A DNA stretch of 64,000 bases, taken from NCBI GenBank assembly GCA_011317545.1, contig WUJK01000006.1, positions 1,116,001 through 1,180,000 on the forward strand. The letters run 5' to 3'. The stretch comes from Coniella vitis. Lineage: Eukaryota > Ascomycota > Sordariomycetes > Diaporthales > Schizoparmaceae. The notes beneath the pieces were generated by a model. It did no database searches. It saw nothing but the letters and a program-made list of their open reading frames with translations, and was not told where the DNA came from. The position numbers and the translations under genes are program-made. Below are positions 1-12,183 of this stretch, in pieces. Position 1 is the stretch's first letter. The number at the start of each line of letters is the position of its first letter.

Positions 1-742
1 TATATCACGACATGCAAAAGATACCCAACCACTCCATGGGGAAACTGGACGAAAAGCCAGAGTCTTGTTAGATCTGTCCATGCGGTCTATCCTTTTTCCG
101 GTCGGGCCAGTGGAGGATTTATTGTGGCGCGCCGCGCTGTTGTCATCTTTCACTTTCGATTTGGTACTATGGTATCCCATCAACTAGAGAACTTGATTTT
201 TAGTCCTTTCTTTCCATGTACCCTGATATTTTTATGCCTTGAGAGCGGATAGACGGCCATGGACTGGAGTGCAAGGCTTGTGCAAAAGAGGGATGGGCGA
301 GGACCGGGGAACAGGGAAGCAGAAAGAGAAAATAAGAGAGAACCCCCAAAAAGAAAGAGAGGGAAAAAGAAGCAATATGCCGACCCCCACGTACTATGAG
401 AGAAGGAACCTGGTACCCAAAGCGGCGATGATTCCAAACAGAGGGCATCGACCTATGGTGTCATGTTATCAGCGTGCGTGCTGTACTATATATGGTACTA
501 CATAGTATATCTTGCAAGTGGGAGCATGACATGGATGGTTAGCAAGGTGGGCAGGAGAAGCACCCGTACCAAAGAAAACACGCACCATGGCAAGCATGGC
601 TGGCCGGCCGAAACAACCACTTTGGTGTTTCCTTTTTCCTCTTCCTTCGTCGGCGGCGGGTTGGCGAACCAGCTGACCGTGTCACGCCCGGGGCGAGAAG
701 TTGAAGTTGACTCTGAAGCAGTCACATGCTCAACGCAGGATA

Positions 743-758
743 TACTATGTACATAGTA
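743..758. repeat. Perfect copy of dispersed 16-bp palindrome
   Basis: TACTATGTACATAGTA is its own reverse complement. Shorter relatives (TACTACATAGTA) lie nearby at 496-507 and 860-871. Further perfect copies are at 10119-10134 and 25165-25180, with many partial copies elsewhere in intergenic DNA. Function unknown. Confidence 0.85.
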
Positions 759-1251
759 CGTACTTGGTCTGTAACATTGGTCTAACAAAAAAAAGGTGCT
801 CAAGTCGTTATCTTCGCCAAGCTTCGCGTGACTTTTGGTATGTATTGTGATGGTATACTTACTACATAGTAGCCACCTTGTTACGCGCTGGTCTGTTTCG
901 CCATTCTTCCTTCAATCCCTTTTGGACCGTATCTACGGCTGTTTTGATCCATTCAGGGAGCCGGCCATGACGCCATAAGTTATTCAATCCGTAAAGAGGG
1001 TATTTCATGCGTGAAATTTGCACAATTCTAACTACACAAGTACTACTTATGTATGTTTTTATAATCCGCCCGCACACACAAGAAAGTCAAGATGGATGAA
1101 CGAGACGCGTCATACTGCTGTTATGCATCACTGCTCTCCAAGTATAAGTACGCGCGCATGTTGACTCATCATTTAACCGCGATAGCGCCTTTTTCCAACA
1201 ACAAAGCCCCCAGGTACAAACAACCATGGAAATTTCTGAAGAACTTGATGT

Positions 1252-1307
1252 AATAATAAGAATAAGAATAAGAATAAGAATAAGAACAAGAATAATAATA
1301 AAAAAAA
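1252..1307. repeat. AATAAG-type microsatellite
   Basis: About six units of AATAAG/AATAAC in tandem, running into AAT repeats and an A tract. A simple repeat with no coding role. Confidence 0.9.
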
Positions 1308-3471
1308 TCTAACGTTCGCTCACTCTCACTTCCCCTTTTAAAAAGGGCTTTAAATCATCACAACTGCTGCACTATGTACCCTCATTTGAGAGAAGCTTGG
1401 GAAGAAGAGAAAAAGAAAAGAAAAAAAGGAACATGGAGGGGTAGCCCAAGGGGGGTTCCGAAGCTGCGCTGACGGCACCGTCCATTCCCCGTAACCTATA
1501 AGCCTGACTGGCTGGCTGGCCGGATGGCTGAGAAAAACGGTAAGTAAGAAGTAATTTTTTTTTATTGCTGCTCAGTAATTGTTTGCACTATTCAGATCCA
1601 ATCATCCATGTTTACTATTGTGCTTGTCATTTCTGTCAGACCAGCTATGCACACACTCTCTCTCTCACACTCGCACGTGTAAGCAAAAGGAAGGTTGATC
1701 ATGTCAGAGAATCTGCAGATGGATACATTGGATCCTCATCCTGCCCTATGTTTAGCATGCGCGTCAGTAACGTACCACTCGTTTCGGTCCGTACACACAC
1801 GCGCTCGATAGGACTTGAATGGGTTATTAGTAAACAAGCCAACATGCAATCGCTTGAGAAGTTTCTTGGACAAATCACGGTGTTTTGCCCTGGTTTTGAT
1901 GTGCGTATTTCAAGAGGGGTTTTCTACCAGTTTACTATCATTACTATATATTACATAGTATTTAGCCCTAACCTCTCTCTCTCTCTCTCTCCTTTTTTGT
2001 TTTTTTTGTTTTTCTTTCCGGGGAATTTTCTTAACCTGCATGTTCCAGTACAGTGTGTACATAATGCTGGGGACTCGTGTGTTTGGGGGGCTGCGGCCGG
2101 GGAAAAAGCTTGGAAGTGGATTGGCAGTCAAACTTTTGGAACACACGGCTCTTCTCATTTTTTTTTTTGTTTGTTTAGGGCACACGTCAGACGAGGCTGT
2201 ATGTGTGTGTGTATCTACATAGGACGGAGGTCCGTGTATGCTTTGTGAAGTAGTATGTATAACAACATGTACATGGTTACCTTGTGTTGTTGTCGTTGTT
2301 GTCGACGATGATGATGATAGTCATGTTTGGACCTGTTTGTTGTATTGATTCCTTTTTCGCTGCTACCATGCATAAGCCTTTTGCTTTTCACCAGCGCATC
2401 TTATGGGTTCCTGGTTCATGATCAGTTGAATACAGTCCTAAGCAAGATCTCAAAAGACGCGGAATCAAGCTGTGCACGGAGAAAAACAACTCATATCACA
2501 GGCAGGTAGACAGGCACATAGTAGGTAAATCTACTATTCGCATTCCAGCTGGGCTCTGAAGGCTTGGAAGACTTGTCTCCAAGATACTCTGCGGTCTGGC
2601 TCTTTGGATTTAGGGGCTTGAGAACTTGCTACATGCTCTTGTCATGGTCAGAAGGAGAGATCTGCCCCGGACACAACACGCAGCGGGAATTAGCCAAGCA
2701 GATCAGCTCGCCAATTAAGGTCCAAGAGCTTTTGCCCAGACGCCCAGCGAAACCATCGGGATCACCGTTCTCGTCACTCCGCTCGAGTCATGCCCAAGAG
2801 CATCGAAATTTTCCTTTTTTTTTTCTTCTTTTCCTTTTGCCTCCAAGTTTCAGGTTTTGTTATTCTCTAGAGGCATCAGCAGGGTCAGTTCAAATGTATG
2901 TATGATACCATTGCCGTCGCTCACTTGTCCTTGTCCTTGACGACAGATGGATGTGGCTCGCTTGTGGGTCGGATGAGAAGGTGAGAGCAAGTGCCATAAT
3001 TTGAATGATATGAGATTTAGTTCGCTAGTAGCAACTCTGAAAGATGAAGACCGAGGTTGCTCGATAATTTGCAACTACATCAGAGAGCTGTACTCCATCC
3101 GTCCGTCCATCCGGGTTCCATCCACCCAGTTTGTCAATGCTGTTCTGCCATTGCAGCACCCATTTGCCATGTATCCTTTATGCCCTCTATGTGATATTCG
3201 CCAAACGACAAAAACAACGAAAAAAGAAAAAGAAAAGGCTCGTCTATAAAACACACACAAGTTCGATTGCAACAAAACATGTCCAGCCTCAACCACGCCA
3301 AGAGTCAATAAATGCCGTGAGTATCAGAGGATAGTCGAGAAGTCGATCAACGTCGAATGAAGATGTAGGATCGTCGTCCCAAAACGCCTCGCAAAATTGT
3401 ATCCAGTCTTTAGTGCCCAGTCGTCATTCGTAGAGCGTGTACAGCTGTCGAAGCCAAGGACCACGTGTCAC

Positions 3472-4788
3472 CTAGGAGCGGTCCATTAGATCGCCTCCTG
3501 CTATGCTGTTGGATGAGGAACTGCGACCACTGGCATTGAGACCTTCTGGAGATAAAAGATCTTGCACCGCTACCTTGGGCATCTGCGGCACAGGTAATTT
3601 GCGTTGTGTCCCATCTGGCCGACTCATAATGTCAGAAAGTGACATGCCGGTCCTCGTGGTGCCGTTTCCAGCTGCCGGTGCGGTGGGGAACTGAGCGTCA
3701 GGTTGCGGCTCCAGAGGAGCCAATGCCGGAGTGTGGTGGCCCAGCGACAACTGCCTGAACGGCGGCAACTCATACGTTGCCTGATACGACGGCCGGAGAC
3801 GCGGCGAATGCGCCGGCGTAGCAAGAGGCGTGTGGTCAGGTGTGGGAGACAACGAATCGTGGGAGAAGGTGGGCGATGAAGGAGCTGTAGAGTTTGGCGA
3901 ATTTGGCCTCGACCTCTTCGCATGCCGGTAGGAATGCGAGTAGTGGTCATCGTGGTGCTCGTCCTGGGAGTTGGATCTCGACATGTGGTAAGCCGCCAAC
4001 GAGGGCAGATTACCGCGAGACGTGTGGGCACTATGCGAATAGTACGGGTGGAATCGTGACGAGTGATGGCTTGGGGATGGTGCCATCGAGTTGTCTCGTT
4101 CCACCTGGTTTGCAGCTTTGGCAAGCATGGAAATATCCATTGGTCCGCCCTGGGGGTTGGAAGGCAGGCCGCGAGGGAACGGCGGAAAGCCGTGATTTGC
4201 CGGCAGGACAAACTGGGAGAAGGAGTGGGGTGGTGAAACGTTTGGTGAGCTCAGCGAAGAGGGAGGAGCAGAGCGAATGTTCTTGGGCGCTGGAGGAGGC
4301 ATCATATCGCTGTGCTGGACACCGCCAGCCAGCATCTGATGGGCCTGCTGACCCTTGTTGCCGCGCCTCGAGTTTGGGTTGCTATGTATCCTTGAGTGGC
4401 GCGTAAGTTCATCTGAGCGCGAAAACTTTTTGCTGCAACCTGGGAAATTGCAGGCGTGAGGCTTCTCTCCAGTGTGGGTGCGGATGTGTCGGGTCTGGTG
4501 CTCGAGGCGGTGGAAGGCCTTATCGCACAGCGGACACTTGTAGGGCCGTGGCAGCTCATTAGCCACCTCCGCGGGCTGGCCCGTGGGCAAAGGGCCGTTT
4601 GGCCGGAGGACAGAGACGGAGGCCATGTCGGCGGGCTCGTTGGGCTGCTGGGTGGGTGACTGCGACTGGCTGGTGTTGCCACTGCCTGTGCCAAGTTCCT
4701 GCTCGTGCTTATCTTGAGCAGTGGTGTCGGGGTTCAGTAGATTTTGAAAATCCACCGCTGACTGTGACCGTTGCATAGAATCGCCCAT
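3472..4788 (-). CDS. creA: Carbon catabolite repressor CreA/Cre1, C2H2 zinc-finger transcription factor
   Basis: A single uninterrupted frame encodes 438 residues, close to the roughly 400-430 usual for CreA/Cre1. Two adjacent C2H2 fingers are visible: C85-x2-C88-x12-H101-x3-H105 and C113-x4-C118-x12-H131-x3-H135, joined by the linker HTGEKPHAC; the recognition stretches FHRLEHQTRH and FSRSDELTRH are those of the CreA/Mig1 family. Further on come His/Asp-rich and Ser/Pro-rich regions, a basic KRSRPNSP element and the C-terminal LSDIMSRPDGTQRKLPVPQ block conserved in fungal CreA. The family binds SYGGRG sites and represses alternative carbon-source genes when glucose is present, acting in the nucleus. 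The ATG at 4788 gives the typical short N-terminus. The gene stands alone, with about 7.4 kb of gene-free DNA upstream, which suggests a long leader or large regulatory region (inference). Confidence 0.97.
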   Translation of the reverse strand: MGDSMQRSQSAVDFQNLLNPDTTAQDKHEQELGTGSGNTSQSQSPTQQPNEPADMASVSVLRPNGPLPTGQPAEVANELPRPYKCPLCDKAFHRLEHQTRHIRTHTGEKPHACNFPGCSKKFSRSDELTRHSRIHSNPNSRRGNKGQQAHQMLAGGVQHSDMMPPPAPKNIRSAPPSSLSSPNVSPPHSFSQFVLPANHGFPPFPRGLPSNPQGGPMDISMLAKAANQVERDNSMAPSPSHHSSRFHPYYSHSAHTSRGNLPSLAAYHMSRSNSQDEHHDDHYSHSYRHAKRSRPNSPNSTAPSSPTFSHDSLSPTPDHTPLATPAHSPRLRPSYQATYELPPFRQLSLGHHTPALAPLEPQPDAQFPTAPAAGNGTTRTGMSLSDIMSRPDGTQRKLPVPQMPKVAVQDLLSPEGLNASGRSSSSNSIAGGDLMDRS

Positions 4789-5600
4789 TCGTCTGGATGA
4801 TCCAGGTCTACCGTGCTACTAGACAGTCCGCACGCCAAAAGAGAATAGAAAATACCGAGCCGTCTGCTCTGCAAGTCGGTCGCAGAGACGGAAGAGAAAG
4901 CGGGTCGGGACGAGGCTGAGCGCGGTGCCAGTAGGCTAGTCGATGTACTGATAAAGGTTTCTCAGGCGGTCTCTAGCTGCGTATGGGTTCCAGAACACTT
5001 GATTGTTATGGGGTGGTGAGGCAACACTTGAGATAGCAAGACCGGGTTCGTTGGCAAAGGTTGGGGAGGAAATCTGGGGAAGGCAAGTGGGCGGTACGAC
5101 ATTCAGAAGGAAGATCCAAAGAGGAGGTTGCCTACGCGGGTGGGAGGAGGGAAGCGAGATCTTTTTAAAACAGCAGGCGGCTTTTTCTCGTCCCTCGCCA
5201 GCTCCTCAGCGGGTCGGATCCCAGTTCCAGCACGTAATAAACGGGGTACGTACAGTGCTTTGCAGGACAGCCTGGGGGCGGTACTTGGGTACTTGGGTAC
5301 TGGACACTTGCTTGATATTTTTGGTGGGGGGAGGCCCTCCCCTGACAGGGCCCCCTGACAAGGGCAGCGAGCAGAAGGCGGGCCAGGGAGAGACATGTGG
5401 AGGTGTGCGGGCTGGAGGGTGGGCTAGTGGGGGATCCAGCACGGGCCCGGTCGGGACTGCGGCAGGTGTACTTTGCTACTGCGGGTAGCGCTGGACGCTT
5501 GATGGCTACTATTATGTATGTACATAGTAGCAGCCTGGATACGTACTTCAGCATGTACTCACCAAAGTACATCCGGGGGGGAAGGGCCCAAGCTCAGGTG
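4789..5600 (-). promoter_or_regulatory. Probable creA promoter and 5' leader region
   Basis: The DNA immediately upstream of the creA ATG has no conserved open frame and is pyrimidine/purine-skewed in places, as expected of a leader. It contains matches to the short CreA consensus SYGGRG, for example CTGGGG at 5074-5079, compatible with the autoregulation known in this family. The consensus is so short that such matches are weak evidence. No transcription start can be placed from sequence. Confidence 0.35.
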
Positions 5601-8600
5601 CAGGTACCCAGCCAGCCAATCTGCACATTCAGACATTCTACCAGGCCAACCTGCCAAGGTAGCGCCTTCCCGTACGATGCTGGTACATGCCATAGTAGTG
5701 GTACATAGTAATGGCAGCCGCAGCCGCAGCAGCAGCAGTATCCGTACGCTTACTATGTAGGTACCTTACCTAACTAGGTATCAGGCAGAAAAGGAAGAAG
5801 GCAAAAGAGAAACTGGGCCTGTCAGAACCAGTCATCAAGACAAGACTTCGGTGAGCAACAGGCGCTCCAGCACAGCACGGCAACTCTTGACACATCTCTT
5901 GCATCCATCCTGCGTAACGATCATACTGACGCCAGCCAACGGAACGCCCAAGGCACAGAGCAGCAAGCAGGCCCCAGCCGAGCCGTGATGCCCTCATCCA
6001 ACAAACAGCCTGTCGGGGGCCGGGCAGCCAGTGCCTGATACAAAGTACGGGCGTGCAGGCAAGGCCACTGGCGCTCCAATCGAGAGCAGTGGCTCTTGTC
6101 TCATCTCGCCATCCCGTATCAGGCCATGATCATTCCAGGATCGCCCACAATTCCGGGGTGCGCAGTACCCCCTCTTGTACCCCACGGAGAAGACACACTA
6201 ACCCTGGGGTTTCTAACAAGTTCGTCACTTAGACCCTCCCTGCGGTGGCGGGGTTCCTGCGCGCCAACAACCCGGAATACCATTATTCCCCCTCCTCATG
6301 GGTCACTCACTGTCTTGCTCCCCCAAGTGGCCCTGGGGTCTTCGCAGGCTAATCGGAAGAGGCCTTAAATCCTAAATTGTCCGCTCATCGTGTCTGTTCA
6401 GGCTGGCAGTCTAAATCGCCCTCAACCTCGCCGTGGCAGGTCTGGGGACAACAAGCACAAAACGCCCAACTTCCCCAGCGGTGTGAGGTACGAGGCAGAG
6501 GGCTGAAGTTGGGGCTGGCTGATTTGGGGGCTGACCACCACCAGCACTACCCCTTCAATCCAGCCGTCAACGGAACAAATGATTCGGAAGTCTGATAATC
6601 CTAGCCCACTGTGAGGCGCGCGGGGGCCAGCGCCTGATCTTGCACGACCACTCGACCTGGAGATTCAGGCGGATAGGGCGATAAACCTAGCCATGGTTAC
6701 AAGATAAGGGAACAAGCCACGACAGGCTTTCCAACTGTTAAAGAACACGTTTTCCAGGTGCCGTGCGTGCTCGACGCTGATTGTTGGGGAAGTGGTGGAT
6801 CGAACAAATCAGTGTGAAAACCCCGTCTTATTCCTTCTAATCTGCGACTTGTTGGACCTCTTTATGAACCTGCCGCGACTCGTGCAGGGTATTTGGGAAA
6901 ACCACAGCCTTGTTGTACATCCTGCGTGTAGCGCTCTCGTCAGATGAGGGCCTGCGGACGGTGGCTATGACTTGTGGGGGTTCTGAGAGCAGTGAGAGGA
7001 AAAGAGCGAGGACGGAGCACGGGGTAGCAGAAAACCGATTTTACCCCAGACTCGTGAGGCCTTGGGGCAGCTGGTCCGTTAGCTTCGCCACACCACCAAT
7101 AACCCCGGCCCTTTGCCCCGAAACTCCCTTCTTTTTTGTCTCTCTCTCTCTCTCTCTATCTTTTCTTCTTTTTTCTCTCTTTATTTCTTCGTGTTTTTCA
7201 AGGCTCTCGTACATGTGTTACACCATCGTTCGCTTTGCGATCATCGACCATGAGGCCAAATGCCAGTCACCCTTTGGTCACCGCCCATTAGAGCAAGCAT
7301 GAGGCACAAGACGGTCAGCACTGGAGCAGGCCGACTCAGTCCCCAGCAGACCATAAGTAACCCACTTAGTATTGTTAAGGCAAATTGCTTCGAGCAGTCT
7401 TCACGATACTGGCTCGAGAAAGCCATCAGCACAGACCCTGGCAAAGATAAGAACAACTGCCCAGAATAGCTTAGGCCGGCGTTGAACTTGTACTTGAAGA
7501 GGATATGAAGGGAAAAATTGACATGGTTTCCGGTCAAGACCCCGCTGAAACTGCGGCCTGTCAAGCCTGGTCTCTCCGGGATCTACCGCATGGGATGGGC
7601 AGCGATGTCGATTAGTGCCATAGGATGCCTGCTATGGTACTGAGTGTGAGCAGAATTTTGATCCCCAATCACGTCAGGCAATGATGCGGCTCTTGGCAAG
7701 CTGCACACACTCAAATTTTTAATTTTTTTCAGGTTCTAGTCCTCAAAAACCGGAACCGCAGCGATAGTGGCTTCACCTTTGGAGGGCGTTGATGCAACTA
7801 ACCTGTCCGCCGCACAAAAAGCTTGTTCTGTTGTGCACAAAGGAAGCCAGTCTTATCCTGGCGTGTTCTTCCGATCCAAGAGGTGAATGCGAGATTCTTT
7901 CGAATGGGTACCGCTTCAGATGCATCGCAAACGGTCACACTTCGGAAAGCACATGTCGGCCGCTCAGGGAATCAAGCAACTATCTACCTATGTAAGTACT
8001 GTGTATGTGAAGCGCAAAAACTCAGGGGCCTTGGTACGCGAATGTTTACCTTGAAAATATTCCTTGGGCTGGACAAAGATGATCATCACACAGCACTGGA
8101 TAAGAGCAATTACGGCAAAAGGTTGACGGCATAAAATGATTGTCTTATCATGTGGGTTCCCCACGCTGATGTGCAAACCAATTTGCGGGGAGGCAGCGCT
8201 GGCGTTGGCGCTAGATTTACTATCGTAGCGCAGCAGAAGGCGGTATTCCCGCTACTACATAGCGCGGTGGTACCATCTGAGGCGCTCGGCACTACTTGAT
8301 ATGGCATGGCCGAAGGTGGAAAGTAGCAAACGTGCTGGATGGGGCCCGTCCCTTTGGTCTGATATTGAAAATTTCTTCTTGGCTTCCACTTTCAGCCAGC
8401 TGTGCCTCCACGACGATAGTCAGAGAGCCAGCGAGTCAGCATAATGACCGCAGATTTGCATTCACAATGCTCTCTGCGGGGTCCAGATCTTCACTACGAT
8501 GTTTTGGTTGCCCGTCATAGTACAACAGCGAACCAGGGGCGAACAAAAGTCGGAGAAGGCGGTCGAGAAGGGGGAAAAAAAAGAATCTTCTTCTCGGCGA

Positions 8601-9220
8601 GTGTCGCGGCGAAATCTGGCCTTGGCGGCTGGACAAAGATCTGGCCTTTCAACTGCCGAGATGTCGGTCTTTCGCCCTCTTCCTTTCTTTGCAGCCTCTC
8701 CATATGACGTACACGATGTACGTACTTCATGTTGACCTTCAACTTCGAAATGCATGCGGGTGGTTCTGCAACTCAAGTCGCTACCCTGTGTCATGGTGCG
8801 GTAATCGCGCTGGATGTTGGAGCAGAGAGTCCGTCTACTCTGCTATGTAGTACAGTGGTACAGTCGCCTTGAGTCTCTGTGCTTCATCTCGCTCGGATCC
8901 AGGAACCAAGGACACACACTTTGAACGTCCGCCTCTTGTTGGCAGCCTTGGTCATGGTGGGAAAGACCGCATGTTTCCCCGGGTCAGTACCTCTGGGTGG
9001 GGCTCGTCTATGAGCCAGACTCAGGGATCACTGTACAGAATGAGTACCCAGGTACGTCCAAATACGAAGCACGCCTACCTGACAATGCAGTATCTAGGTA
9101 CTTAGGTCGGTACCCATGGCTGTGTTGGATCCCAGGACATGGGCCAGCTTAGCCCCGGCAAACATGCTCTTTGTCAGCAGTCGGCCCACATTTTCCCTCG
9201 CCCTGATACCGCGGTCCGAG

Positions 9221-9256
9221 AGCGCCCGATGAGCGTGGAGCGCCCGATGAGCGTGT
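9221..9256. repeat. Two tandem copies of an 18-bp unit
   Basis: The unit AGCGCCCGATGAGCGTGG is present at 9221-9238 and repeated at 9239-9256 with one change at the last base. A local duplication in non-coding DNA with no known role. Confidence 0.85.
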
Positions 9257-10118
9257 TGGCTTTTTGCTGTGACCATGATGAAGCATCCTTGACGCGGGAT
9301 TTGAGCCTGATACTACTATGTATGTATACTTGGGTACGGAGTTTTATTTGGAGGGGAAACTCTACCTAGTACGTGCTGTTCGCTATCCCGGCTGCTGCAT
9401 GAGTAAACTGAGGTTTTTGTGTGTCTAGGTCCTCTCACAGAACCGGCACCACCTATCAGAGTGACAGAGCCGAAAGCTTGCCATGCTGGAATTCACATGC
9501 CAAATTTTCGAGTTGCATACGTATGTACTTGTGTGTGAAATGTGGATGGCATTTCATTCAGGACGAGAATCGCCGCCAGGTTGGGGCTACCAGGGCCACG
9601 CCCTTTTGACAAGGCGTACACACAAGCACCATCCATGTAGCGTCTTTGGTCAGTAGAGGCTACGACCCTCTCGGCTCTTCTTTTTTTCCATGTGGAACAA
9701 CTGGGACACGCGCTTGGAAGCACCTTTGGGCGGGCGCATAACCAGGCGCCCTTGCATCGTCAGCCTGGTTGGACTCTTCTGGTTCCTCTTCCCCACCTTT
9801 GGATCTGGGGACAAGGCTTGATTCGTCTACGACTTCCGAATCCAGGCAAGATCGAATGCCAGAGCTTTTGCGGTTGCTCCGACTCTGCTTGGGGAGTATG
9901 CCCTTTTTGTCTTTCTCTTGTTTTGCTTTGGGGACAAACCCACCCTGGGGTGCCGTGCTGTTTGCCATGTACTATCGCACTCCCCTCTGCATAGTAACTG
10001 CTGTTTCGTTCGGAACTTGTGCGAAACACGCCGTTTGGGGGTGGCCCAGACCATGCCAGCCAGAATCTGTCCTTTTTTCGGCGAAATTTCCTGGCTTCCA
10101 CCCTTTCCAAGCCCTTGC

Positions 10119-10134
10119 TACTATGTACATAGTA
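10119..10134. repeat. Perfect copy of dispersed 16-bp palindrome
   Basis: TACTATGTACATAGTA occurs exactly here, in gene-free DNA. A 12-bp core relative, CTATGTACATAG, lies about 460 bp downstream at 10596-10607. Confidence 0.85.
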
Positions 10135-11050
10135 TGTTTTGATTGGGGTGGGGGGGGTGAAGAAGGTGTTGCTCAGATCCCACGTGGACACGATCAACAG
10201 GGCTTGCTTCGTGCGTACGCGACAATGATCAGTCTATCACTCTAATGTCGGCGCAAGAGGAAGCTATTGATTTCAACACGGTCAACAAATCAGAGCTGCG
10301 GGCTGCACCAGGGACGGTCTCACTTAGGGGGGGGGGGCACGATACAATTCTGCATCGCCCGTGGACCCTTGGTACATCCAGTACTAGGTGTGCAGCAGAG
10401 CCTCGGATTATTTCCGACGGCAGCTACATGGTACGGTGCCAAGGGTACGTACCACTTGCACTGAGTTCTCCATACAGGTGACGAGCTCCAGGGACAGCTC
10501 AGCTTCCGACGACGCCCTCACCTTGCGTCTGGCGGCTTGGATTGGTCCGACAGAGATCAACTGGGTGCTGTGGCTCTGGAAGCCTTGGCTTCTTTCTATG
10601 TACATAGTACACGGTACGCAGCGGGCGCCAAGCACGGCAGTGTCTCCATGCGCATAGGAGATCTTGGGGCCAAAATAGTTATAGAGGGCAGTCAGCGAGG
10701 GCGGATGGTGAGGGCTTGCAAACCCCAGATTCTGTCAAGGGTTGATCTTCAGGGGGTTTAGTTGTCCATCTTGCGGGGTGTGGACATGTTGCATTTTTTG
10801 TTGACCGGGGGGTTTCATATTTCCATGCTTTGGATGCGACGGGGCGACGGTCACTCTCTGAACCCGCCTCTCCACGAGAGCCCCGTTCATTCTCCCCTTA
10901 TTACTGTTATGTACACATACTACGTACGGAGACATAGTACATGGTATGCTACTGGGCATTGATCTTACAAACTCGGCACACCGGAACTCTGGTCAGTGTC
11001 CATCACCACGAACAATACACCCCCTTCTACCCGTAGATATAGTGGTGGAT

Positions 11051-11076
11051 GCGCGCGCGCGTGCGTGCGTGCGTGC
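11051..11076. repeat. GC / TGCG simple repeat
   Basis: Alternating GC followed by GTGC units; a simple sequence repeat in gene-free DNA. Confidence 0.85.
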
Positions 11077-12183
11077 CTACTGTCTCGCACGATCATGCGG
11101 CCGCTGAGATGCTCGTAAGTACTCGCCTAGTGCGTAGAGTGGTAAGCTACCAGGTGAAAACTGGGCACGCGTCACTGACACCTGACGGCCGTCTACGCAG
11201 AGCGTGATGAAGCTACCAGGCCACCCTCAGGACGCGAGGTGGGTGTAACGGGACAAGCCTTGTTTGCTTCCGCAGTCGGCTTCCCCTGGCCTTTTTGTTT
11301 TTTTTTTTTGTCTTTTTTTGTCTTTTCTTTTTTGGAAAGGAAAAGTAAATGGATTAAATTGCATAGTATTCTTTGCCCCTCGCCGTCGCCGTCCCTTTTC
11401 CTTTCCCCACGCTGCTGGGCCGGGGCTATTTGCGTTGTGGTAATTTCCAGGTGGCCACCCGCCGCGTTATCTTGGAGCCGCTGCGCCCCGCGCTCTAAGC
11501 GTGCCCCCCCGTGGGGGAATACGAAGAGACCACCTTCCAAAGGGCACAGTGGCCAAGTGTCCGTAATTTCCCGTGTGACTGCAGCCCAGGTGAATCGTCT
11601 GTCTCATTGGGGGGGCACAGTTTGCTGACCTGACGCTCCCGATGGCTGGTACCACTTGGGGTTGTATCCGTTCCATGTACGACTCGGGGCAATCGGGTGA
11701 GGTGGGCTTCCTCAGCTGCAACTCGCTCCTTTGAGCAGCGGATCGATCGGTAAGGGGTACTAGACGTATCATAGTACATAGTACTATGTGTACTTTTATT
11801 GTTGACGGTGGACTCCAGGACTGTGGGCATGTTGACCGTACGGAAAGCGGCCTTGAATGGCGGCATTCTGTGCTTGCTCCAGGTCCTTTGATTTTGGGAG
11901 GTTGGACGACGGCAAAAAATGGCGGGCAGGCAAAATGCTTCGAGCGCAATTAGCACCTTCCACTTCCCCCACAGTCCAGCGGCCGCAGCTACCTCGACGG
12001 CCGAGACGCGCCAAATGGACGAATAGGCAGCATTTGCATCTACACCCACCCATTACTGCCTGTGCATACCACCCATTTCGGCCGCTGCGGGCTTCTTCAG
12101 AATGCTCTGCACTTTGATGTCTTGTCCAACGGTCTGCAAACGAATACGATACCTATAAATCTTGCAACTGCGACCACTCCGCC

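Larger units (their letters stand above)
1..3471. other. Gene-free region downstream of creA
   Basis: I see no credible gene here. The longest open frame (1565-2248, plus) has no family resemblance, runs through CT- and T-rich low-complexity DNA and starts at a non-ATG codon. The stretch holds several copies of the short palindromic motif described separately (496-507, 743-758, 860-871, 1942-1960), an AATAAG microsatellite and CT/T tracts. The last few hundred bases before 3472 are presumably the creA 3' UTR and terminator (inference). Confidence 0.6.
5601..12183. other. Long gene-free region between creA and the Rad51-like gene
   Basis: I read both strands and found no frame with recognisable domains or a convincing chain of exons. 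The region carries many variants of the TACTATGTACATAGTA motif (perfect at 10119-10134; partial around 5512-5530, 10596-10610 and 11770-11790), AGGTACC/TACCTAGGTA-like tetranucleotide runs (about 5755-5780, 9046-9110), an 18-bp direct duplication (9221-9256), a G run near 10330 and a GC/TGCG repeat (11051-11076). Long frames such as 9769-10245 and 11495-12049 (minus) look like chance frames in GC-rich DNA. Confidence 0.6.

Noticed and set aside
1565..2248. Open frame of 227 codons on the plus strand
   Set aside because: It starts at a non-ATG codon, crosses CT and T tracts, and has no domain-like sequence; most likely chance in low-complexity DNA.
9769..10245. Open frame of 158 codons (plus) and its antisense partner
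   Set aside because: Both strands stay open, which points to composition rather than coding; no recognisable family and no exon neighbours.
11495..12049. Open frame of 184 codons on the minus strand
   Set aside because: Overlaps other frames of similar length, has no conserved motif and contains the dispersed palindrome within it.
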